From Betaproteobacteria bacterium (GTDB lineage: Bacteria; Pseudomonadota; Gammaproteobacteria; Burkholderiales; SG8-41): 14,893 bases of DNA. The stretch is taken from NCBI GenBank assembly GCA_021414185.1, contig JAIOOZ010000318.1, positions 1 through 14,893 on the forward strand, read 5' to 3'. Each line of letters starts with the position of its first letter. Position 1 is the first letter of the stretch. A program made the position numbers and the translations under genes. This document shows positions 1 through 5,739 of this stretch, piece after piece. The notes beneath the pieces are model-generated. The model ran no database searches, was not told where the DNA came from, and saw nothing but the letters and a program-made list of their open reading frames with translations.

Positions 1-626
1 GGCTGGCCGGTGGTTCCGGATGTGAAGGCGAGGATGCAGGTGTCGTCGCGCGCCGTGTCGACGTTGGTGAAAACCGGGGAATGCCTGGCCATCGCCACTT
101 CGAGTCCGTCGGCGGATGTGTCGTTGAAATAGCGGATGTGCATGAGTTCCGGCGACTCGGCGGCGGCCAGCTTGAGTTCTTCCGCCAGGCGCAAATCGCA
201 AAGCGCATGCGTGACCTTGGCCTTGCTGATGACGTGCTTGAGCTCCTTGGCGCGTAAGAGCGGCATGGTCGCCGTGGCGACAGCGCCGACTTTCATGACG
301 GCGAACCAGCAGGCGGCCATCATCGGGTTGTTTGGCGCGCGCAGCAGCACGCGGTTGCCGGGCACCACGCCAAGCTCATTCACCAGCACATTGGCGATTC
401 GGTTGGCCCGCTCCTGCAGGTCTGCATAGGTCCAGCGGACGTTCGGCGCCTGGATGCAGACACGCCCGCCGCGCCCCTGCGCGACGTGGTCGTCGAGCAG
501 CGGCGCGGAACAGTTCAGCCGCTCCGGAAACTTCAGTTCCGGCAGGTCGAAAAGAAACTCCGGCTGCTGGGCCAATGGCGGCAGGTTGTCACGGGTAAAG
601 GTATCGACATGGGCGCTGTAGGACAT
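1..626 (-). CDS. 2-aminobenzoate-CoA ligase-like AMP-forming aryl-CoA ligase (3' part lies outside the window)
   Basis: This is the first 208 residues of an ANL-superfamily acyl/aryl-CoA ligase, cut by the left window edge. The ATP-binding P-loop motif FTSGTTG is at residues 201-207, and the N-terminus (DLPELKFPERLNC, residues 27-39) resembles 2-aminobenzoate-CoA and benzoate-CoA ligases as I remember them. Such enzymes activate the aromatic acid with ATP and CoA in the cytoplasm. The ATG at 626 is preceded by AGGAGG at 633-638 with 6 bases between, so the start is secure. It lies 30 bases after the reductase gene and is probably co-transcribed with it. The operon already has a ligase of a different subfamily, so this one may serve a second substrate such as anthranilate or benzoate, or may belong to genes further left. 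The family call is fairly sure; the exact substrate is not. Confidence 0.8.
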   Translation of the reverse strand, partial: MSYSAHVDTFTRDNLPPLAQQPEFLFDLPELKFPERLNCSAPLLDDHVAQGRGGRVCIQAPNVRWTYADLQERANRIANVLVNELGVVPGNRVLLRAPNNPMMAACWFAVMKVGAVATATMPLLRAKELKHVISKAKVTHALCDLRLAEELKLAAAESPELMHIRYFNDTSADGLEVAMARHSPVFTNVDTARDDTCILAFTSGTTGQ

Positions 627-656
627 GCCTTTCCTCCTCTGCTGAATGCGAGCCGT

Positions 657-2627
657 CTATATCCTGACACCCAGGCGATAGCCCTCCTGGATCGCCTGAT
701 CGAGGCCGCGCGGCACCGTGGCGTCGCCGCCGCCGTGCAACTCGTCGATCATCCACTGGAACTCGTGGAACAGGTCATGGTTGGCCTTGCGCGGGCTGGA
801 AACGATCACGCTGTCGCAGGGGATGAACTTTTCCTCACCCTTGGCCGTCTTCACCGTCGCGCCTTCCTTCGTCACCTTGACCAGTTGCGCCAGGGTCACG
901 GTCTGGATGCCGAGTTCGTCCACCCAGGCGGTATGGCGCCACTTGAAGGTCGGCATGATGTCGCCGCCGATACGCTTCTCCTTCTCGACCACGGTGACTT
1001 CGTGGCCGGCCTTGGCGAGGAATTCGGAAATGGTGAGGCCGATCATGCCGCCGCCGATCATCACCACGCGCTTGCCCGGCTTGAAGCGGCCGTGCGCCAC
1101 TTCCAGCGCGTCGACCAGCAGTTCGGCGCCTTCCAGGTACTGGAACACCGCCATGTCGGTGCGCGCACCGGCGGTGACGATGCAGACGTCGTACTCGTGC
1201 AGTACGCTGCGCATGAACTTGGCGTTGGCTTCGGTGTTGAGCCGCACTTCGACGCCGAGCTTTTTCGCCATCACGCCGTAGTAGTCGATCACGCTTTGCA
1301 GGTCGGCCGGGCGTGCCAAGTCGTTGGCGGCATAGGCCGCGAGGGCGCCGCCCATCTTGTCGGCCTTGTCGAACACGGTCACCGTATGGCCGCGCTTGCG
1401 GGCGGTGATCGCCGCTTCCATACCGGCCGGTCCGGCGCCGATGACCATGATGCGCTTCTTCTCGGTCGCCTCGGTGACGTGGTATTCCGGCTCGACCTCG
1501 TGGCCGAGCATCGGGTTCATCGTGCAGGTGTAGGGCAGGTCGCGGAACAGGCGCGACAGGCAGTTGAGCGAGCCGATGCAGGGGCGGACTTCCTCCATGC
1601 GGTCCTCGGCCGCCTTGTGGATCATCTCCGGGTCCGCCAGCAGCGGACGGCAGACTTCCCAGTAGTCGAACACCTCGTTCTTCACGCAGTCGTTGGCCAT
1701 GGCGGGATCGGGCAGGCGGTTGCCGAAGGCGACCAGCACATTGGGGAACATCTTCTTCGCCCTTTCGGAGAGGAAGTTCCAGTAGCCCGGCTCGACGTCA
1801 CGGCCGAAGGAGGATTCCGGGGCTTCCTGCCAGCCGACCGTGACCGAGATCATGTCCACGCCGCAATCGACGGCCTGCTGCATCAGTTCGAACGACTCGT
1901 CCTGGGTGTTGCCGCCCCACTTGTCCATCAGCTCGGCGCCGTTCAGCCGCACCGAGAGGGGATTGTCCGGGGTGGCCTGCTTGATCGCGTCGATCAGTTC
2001 GCGCATGAAGCGGCCGCGGTTCTCCACCGAGCCGCCGTATTCGTCGGTGCGCTGGTTGGTAAACGGGGAATTGAAGTTGGCCAGCAGGTAGCCCATGAAG
2101 CTGGTGATCTCGGTGCCGTCGAAGCCGGCGCGGATTGCGCGCTTGGCGGCGTCGGCGTGCTGGGCGATGACGACCTTGATCTGCTCCTTGGTCAGTTCGC
2201 GCGGCGGACGGAAGTGCGGCAGTGTCTGCGGCACCACCGAAGGCTGAACGCAGTAGCCGAGGTCGATGCCGCCATAGCGCCCGGCATGCAGGATCTGCTG
2301 CATGGCCATGGCGCCGGCATCATGGATGTAGCGCGCAATCATCTCGAACTGCGGCAGGAACTTGTCGTCGTGGATCGCGATCTGGCGGAAGTAGGATTTG
2401 CCCTCGCCCAGCGCATCGGGGTAAGCCCCCTGGTTGGTGATCAGGCCGCAGCCGGTGCCGGCGATGACGCGCACCCGCGCCAGCTCGCGCGGCGTGATGG
2501 TGCCGTCGCGACCGTTGTAGTTCGAGACGCAGCAGGCGCCGTACTTGATGCGGTTCTTGACCTCGAACCTGCCGATTTTTCCCGGCTGGAACAGATGATT
2601 GAGCTTGGCTTCGCCTGGTTTGGTCAC
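657..2627 (-). CDS. 2,4-dienoyl-CoA reductase / enoate reductase-like FMN, Fe-S, FAD oxidoreductase
   Basis: This 656-residue protein has the full architecture of the FadH/enoate reductase/trimethylamine dehydrogenase family. An OYE-type TIM barrel for FMN covers about residues 10-345, an Fe-S cysteine region covers 350-368, and FAD (GAGPAG, 397-402) and NAD(P) (GGGMIG, 525-530) Rossmann domains follow. Tyr180 in MGYLLANF aligns with the catalytic Tyr of FadH. The Fe-S motif is odd: it reads C350-x2-S353-x2-C356-x11-C368, so the second expected cysteine is serine. Family members reduce conjugated C=C bonds of CoA thioesters or acids with NAD(P)H. The role here is unknown; it could reduce a non-aromatic CoA intermediate, as the reductase half of 2-aminobenzoyl-CoA monooxygenase/reductase does. 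Translation starts at GTG 2627, with AGGAGG at 2636-2641 and 8 bases between. A promoter-like element and a palindrome precede it. Confidence 0.85.
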   Translation of the reverse strand: MTKPGEAKLNHLFQPGKIGRFEVKNRIKYGACCVSNYNGRDGTITPRELARVRVIAGTGCGLITNQGAYPDALGEGKSYFRQIAIHDDKFLPQFEMIARYIHDAGAMAMQQILHAGRYGGIDLGYCVQPSVVPQTLPHFRPPRELTKEQIKVVIAQHADAAKRAIRAGFDGTEITSFMGYLLANFNSPFTNQRTDEYGGSVENRGRFMRELIDAIKQATPDNPLSVRLNGAELMDKWGGNTQDESFELMQQAVDCGVDMISVTVGWQEAPESSFGRDVEPGYWNFLSERAKKMFPNVLVAFGNRLPDPAMANDCVKNEVFDYWEVCRPLLADPEMIHKAAEDRMEEVRPCIGSLNCLSRLFRDLPYTCTMNPMLGHEVEPEYHVTEATEKKRIMVIGAGPAGMEAAITARKRGHTVTVFDKADKMGGALAAYAANDLARPADLQSVIDYYGVMAKKLGVEVRLNTEANAKFMRSVLHEYDVCIVTAGARTDMAVFQYLEGAELLVDALEVAHGRFKPGKRVVMIGGGMIGLTISEFLAKAGHEVTVVEKEKRIGGDIMPTFKWRHTAWVDELGIQTVTLAQLVKVTKEGATVKTAKGEEKFIPCDSVIVSSPRKANHDLFHEFQWMIDELHGGGDATVPRGLDQAIQEGYRLGVRI

Positions 2628-2653
2628 GTGTCATTCCTCCTGTGGTTCTGCAA

Positions 2654-2667
2654 TCGGCGTGCGCCGA
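2654..2667. repeat. Small GC-rich inverted repeat in the reductase leader
   Basis: TCGGCG-TG-CGCCGA has perfect 6-base arms around a 2-base centre. It sits between the TGTATACA palindrome and the ribosome site of the reductase gene. It could be a leader hairpin or a protein site; the role is unknown. Confidence 0.35.
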
Positions 2668-2694
2668 CGTAAATTTTTGGCAGCTATTGGATAC

Positions 2695-2702
2695 TGTATA
2701 CA
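2695..2702. promoter_or_regulatory. TGTATACA palindrome, candidate GntR-type operator
   Basis: This is a perfect 8-base palindrome, TGTATACA, with an adjacent partial repeat giving ATACTGTATAC. It overlaps the proposed -10 box of the reductase promoter by three bases, a position typical of a repressor site. GTATAC-centred operators are common for GntR-family (FadR/VanR-like) regulators. No GntR gene is in the window, so the regulator would be elsewhere. Confidence 0.4.
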
Positions 2703-2728
2703 TTAAGGCCAAAGCATCTGCCAGTCAA
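2700..2728 (-). promoter_or_regulatory. Candidate promoter for the reductase and ligase genes
   Basis: On the minus strand a -35 TTGACT (2723-2728) matches 5 of 6 consensus bases. It is followed after 17 bases by TAATGT (2700-2705), a weak -10 with 3 of 6. It lies in the 158-base gap after the gentisate dioxygenase gene, the largest gap in the operon. An internal promoter here would let the last two genes be expressed separately. Confidence 0.4.
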
Positions 2729-2754
2729 GCAAATCCATTCGCGTTTTGACCGCC

Positions 2755-2783
2755 CGGCAGCGGTATTTCACCGAAGGCTGCCG
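2755..2783 (-). other. Hairpin just after the gentisate dioxygenase stop
   Basis: CGGCAGC and GCTGCCG form 7-base perfect arms around a 15-base loop that contains a further GGT/ACC pair. The element begins three bases past the stop codon. No run of T follows on the minus strand, so it is not a standard intrinsic terminator. It may be a partial terminator or an mRNA-stabilising structure between operon segments. Confidence 0.4.
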
Positions 2784-2785
2784 CC

Positions 2786-3832
2786 TCAATCGAACACCTC
2801 ATAAATGCCGAGTTTTCGATGCAATGGAGCGTCGTCGACCATGAACAGGCAGGCAGGCTCCTTCCCCGAAGCATTGCTCAGCACGACCTCCGCATGGGTC
2901 GGCACGGCGATCGTGTCGGCCTCGCCAAATGCGTGTGCCACATGATCGATCGTGGCAATCCCGGCGCCTTCAACACCGTGGATAACAGCGGATGCCGAAC
3001 GCTTCCGCAAGCGCGTTTCCTCGCCGGGACGCAACATGATTGCCGAGAAGCCCAGGGTCGGCAGGCACTCCCGGCCGGTTTCCGGGTTCACATAGGCGAG
3101 GTGGACCAGTTCCCCTTTCGCCGTCACGCCGGCCAGTGCAAGCAGCGATTGCCTGACCTCGCGCCACGGAAAACGCAGCAGGGGATAGGGCGTCGAACTC
3201 GAATCCAGGGAACGGTAGGGAATGACTCCGCCCTGGCGGAACTCAGCGTTGCATTTGCCCTGCGCCTGGTCCACGGCCTGCGACTTGCCCTCGATGCAGT
3301 AGGAAGCGTCGATGCCGTAGATCAAAGGCAGGTCCAGCGCATCGAGCCATATCACCGGCCCCTTGCCCGCGTGACCATGCTCGTGCCACAAGCCAGGCGG
3401 TGTGAGAATCAGGTCGCCTTTCTCCATCGGCAGTTTCTCGCCCGATACCACGGTAAACCCGCCCTGCCCTTCGATAACGAAGCGGACAGCCGATGGCGTG
3501 TGCCTGTGGTTCGGCGCCGTTTCGCCGGGCAGGATGAGTTGCATGCCGATATAGATGGATGCAGTGGCCTGCATGTTCTGCAAACCGAGCCCGGGATTGC
3601 ACAGCACCAGTACGCGGCGTTCCGCCTTCTCGATGGGAGCCAGTTCGCCGGCACGTAACAGATTGGGACGAATGTCAGAGTAGCGCCACATGACGGGCTG
3701 CGTGCGCCGGGCCGGAATGTCGTACGGCAGCACCGAACGCAGCGCGGGCCAAAGCGGCAGGGTATTCATCGACACCAGGCTCTGGTAGTAGTCGGCCGGC
3801 AGGTCTTCGACCCGCCCGAGTTGATTGCTCAT
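2786..3832 (-). CDS. sdgD: Gentisate 1,2-dioxygenase
   Basis: This 348-residue bicupin protein cleaves gentisate (2,5-dihydroxybenzoate) with O2 to maleylpyruvate using Fe(II). The first cupin shows NHRHTPSAVRFVIEG, giving His109 and His111, and LTPPGLWHEHGH, giving His150; these are the expected three iron ligands. The second cupin (about 255-335) has no His pair, as is common in this family. The length is normal for gentisate dioxygenases. The ATG at 3832 has an AAGGGG ribosome site about 7 bases upstream, and the fumarylpyruvate hydrolase gene ends only 14 bases before it, so the two are co-transcribed. In Streptomyces WA46 the sdg cluster pairs this enzyme with the salicylyl-CoA ligase and hydroxylase, the same combination as here. 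The family call is very sure; the symbol is by analogy. Confidence 0.93.
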   Translation of the reverse strand: MSNQLGRVEDLPADYYQSLVSMNTLPLWPALRSVLPYDIPARRTQPVMWRYSDIRPNLLRAGELAPIEKAERRVLVLCNPGLGLQNMQATASIYIGMQLILPGETAPNHRHTPSAVRFVIEGQGGFTVVSGEKLPMEKGDLILTPPGLWHEHGHAGKGPVIWLDALDLPLIYGIDASYCIEGKSQAVDQAQGKCNAEFRQGGVIPYRSLDSSSTPYPLLRFPWREVRQSLLALAGVTAKGELVHLAYVNPETGRECLPTLGFSAIMLRPGEETRLRKRSASAVIHGVEGAGIATIDHVAHAFGEADTIAVPTHAEVVLSNASGKEPACLFMVDDAPLHRKLGIYEVFD

Positions 3833-3846
3833 TGCGTTTCCCCTTT

Positions 3847-4545
3847 TCAGATCACCCTGACGGACAGTTCGCCCAGACCGTCGATCCCGCCCAGCATCGT
3901 TTGGCCGACCTGCACGCTGCCGACCCCTTCGGGAGTCCCGGTAAAGATCAGATCGCCCGGTCGCAGCTCGAAGTAGGTCGAGAGATTGGCAATGACCTCC
4001 GGCACCGACCAGATCAGCTTCGCGATGTCGCTGCGCTGGCGATCCTGGTCATCGACCCGGACCCAGATTGCGCCCGCGGTCGGGTGGCCGATTCGCGATG
4101 CCGGCACCAGCGGGCCGATCGGTGCCGATTGATCGAAGGCCTTGCCCAGTTCCCAGGGGCGGCCCTTGTCGCGCAGTTTGAGCTGCAGGTCACGACGGGT
4201 CATGTCGAGGCCAACGGCGTAGCCCCAGACATGTTCGTTGGCGCTCTCGACCGGAATGTCACGCCCCGCCCTGCCGATCGCAACCACCAGTTCGATCTCG
4301 TGATGGAACTCGCTGGTTTGCGAGGGGTAGGACACCTCCACGACCTGACCGTGGGCAACCGCCACGATGGCATCTGCCGGTTTGCAGAAAAAGAAGGGCG
4401 GCTCGCGCGACGGATCAAAGCCCATCTCCCTGGCATGCGCCGCATAGTTGCGCCCGACACAGTAGATTCGGCGCACGGGAAAGCGCGCGTCGCTTGCCGC
4501 CACCGGTACGCTTACGGGTGCTTCCGGTTCAAGAACATAAGTCAT
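3847..4545 (-). CDS. nagK: Fumarylpyruvate hydrolase (FAH family)
   Basis: This 232-residue enzyme of the fumarylacetoacetate hydrolase fold performs the last step of gentisate catabolism, cutting fumarylpyruvate to fumarate and pyruvate with a divalent metal. The metal-binding triad is visible as Glu83 and Glu85 in FHHEIELVVAIG and Asp114 in VGLDMTRRD. The C-terminal GDLIFTGTPEGVG (197-209) is a family hallmark, and the N-terminus (RIYCVGRNYAAHAREMG) is characteristic of fumarylpyruvate hydrolases. I choose the ATG at 4545 over a GTG six codons upstream at 4563, because GAGG lies upstream of the ATG and nothing similar precedes the GTG. It sits between the monooxygenase (45-base gap) and gentisate dioxygenase. 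No maleylpyruvate isomerase gene accompanies it, so either an isomerase lies elsewhere or this enzyme accepts the cis isomer. Confidence 0.9.
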   Translation of the reverse strand: MTYVLEPEAPVSVPVAASDARFPVRRIYCVGRNYAAHAREMGFDPSREPPFFFCKPADAIVAVAHGQVVEVSYPSQTSEFHHEIELVVAIGRAGRDIPVESANEHVWGYAVGLDMTRRDLQLKLRDKGRPWELGKAFDQSAPIGPLVPASRIGHPTAGAIWVRVDDQDRQRSDIAKLIWSVPEVIANLSTYFELRPGDLIFTGTPEGVGSVQVGQTMLGGIDGLGELSVRVI

Positions 4546-4590
4546 TGGAAATATTGTCCTCACGGGTTGATGGCTGCGGCAAGCGGGTCA

Positions 4591-5739
4591 TCAATCCGCC
4601 CGCAGATCCGCATGATTTTTCTCGTAGGCTGCGGCGAGTGCGGGATCGCGCCGACGCACCTCGGCATGGCTGACCCGGCCGGTGCGCGTCATGTAGCTGT
4701 AGGCGAAATCGACGGCCGGCAGGGCCATCAACTCGTCCATCTCCTCGTACCAGCGGATGCTGACATTGGCCGCGTCGAGGATCTTCTGCATCGGCGGCAG
4801 GCGGCGCTCCCGGTAGAGCGCCAGGGCCTTCGCCAGGCTGCCCGCATCGCGCAGCGCCTTCCACAGGGCAATGGCGTCCTCCATGGCCAGGCGGGTGCCG
4901 GAGCCGATCGAGAAGTGCGCCGTGCGCAGCGCGTCGCCCATCAGCACCACATTGCCGAAGCTCCACTGCCGGTTCGAGATCGCGGGAAACTGGCGCCAGA
5001 AGGATTTGTTGGAAAGTATCGGCTGGCCGTCGAGGTCCTTTGCAAACACCTGCTCGCAATGGCGGATCGTCTCCTCCTCGCTCATGTCCGCGAAACCGGC
5101 GCGGCGCCAGGTGGCATCGGTGACCTCGACCAGGAAGGTGCTCATGCGCGGGCTGTAGCGGTAGTGATGGGCACAGAAGACGCCATGTTCGGTGTTGCGG
5201 AAAGTCAGCGACAGGCTGTCGAAGACCTTGCTGGTGCCGTACCAGATGAAGCGGTTGCTGCGCAGGTCGGTTTCGGTGCCGAACTTGTCCTCGTTCTCGT
5301 TGCGTACCCAGGAAAAGGCGCCGTTGGCGGCGACCACCAGATCGGCCCCGCCCAGCCGCGCGGCATCGTCCAGCGAGGACGGTTCGCTGTCGAATTCGAT
5401 CCTGACGCCCAGCGACTCGGCCTGGGCATATAGCCGGCTCAGCAGTTCCAGGCGCCCGATGGCGGCAAAGCCGTTGCCGGCGATGGGGATGCGGGTGTCG
5501 TTGTGCACGATGGTGAGGTTGGGCCAGGTCTCCATCAGCGGCGTGAGCAACTGGTACGTGGCCTCGTCGTCGGCGCGCAGGAACTCCAGCGCGCGGTCGG
5601 AGAAGACCACGCCGAAGCCCCAGGTCGCGTCGCGCGATCCGCGCTCGAAGACGACGACGTCGTGCGCCGGGTCCTCGCGCTTCATCAGCGACGCGAAATA
5701 CAGGCCGGCGGGTCCGCCGCCGATGATGCGTATTTTCAT
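4591..5739 (-). CDS. sdgC: Salicylyl-CoA 5-hydroxylase-like FAD monooxygenase
   Basis: This 382-residue class A flavoprotein monooxygenase resembles salicylyl-CoA 5-hydroxylase and the N-terminal half of 2-aminobenzoyl-CoA monooxygenase/reductase. The FAD motif GGGPAG is at residues 7-12, and the second FAD motif LMGDALRTAHFSIGSGT is at 266-282. The C-terminal FAYSYMTRTGRVSH (345-358) is typical of the CoA-ester hydroxylases. The 'DG' motif reads AANGAFSWVR, so its Asp is Asn139. It would hydroxylate salicylyl-CoA at C5 using NADH and O2 to give gentisyl-CoA, which hydrolyses to gentisate. Unlike the fused bifunctional enzymes, no reductase domain follows; a separate OYE-like protein is encoded three genes downstream. 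Its ATG overlaps the ligase stop codon as ATGA, showing translational coupling. A related substrate such as 2-aminobenzoyl-CoA is possible, but the gentisate genes favour salicylyl-CoA. Confidence 0.85.
   Translation of the reverse strand: MKIRIIGGGPAGLYFASLMKREDPAHDVVVFERGSRDATWGFGVVFSDRALEFLRADDEATYQLLTPLMETWPNLTIVHNDTRIPIAGNGFAAIGRLELLSRLYAQAESLGVRIEFDSEPSSLDDAARLGGADLVVAANGAFSWVRNENEDKFGTETDLRSNRFIWYGTSKVFDSLSLTFRNTEHGVFCAHHYRYSPRMSTFLVEVTDATWRRAGFADMSEEETIRHCEQVFAKDLDGQPILSNKSFWRQFPAISNRQWSFGNVVLMGDALRTAHFSIGSGTRLAMEDAIALWKALRDAGSLAKALALYRERRLPPMQKILDAANVSIRWYEEMDELMALPAVDFAYSYMTRTGRVSHAEVRRRDPALAAAYEKNHADLRAD

Noticed and set aside
486..2672. A 728-codon opening on the plus strand
   Set aside because: It lies opposite the reductase gene, is rich in His, Val and Ala as antisense frames of GC-rich genes are, has no recognisable domain, and the minus-strand frame carries all expected motifs.
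3832..5433. A 533-codon plus-strand opening over the gentisate genes
   Set aside because: It is antisense to two clearly identified enzymes, has no motif and no ribosome site, and spans several gene boundaries.
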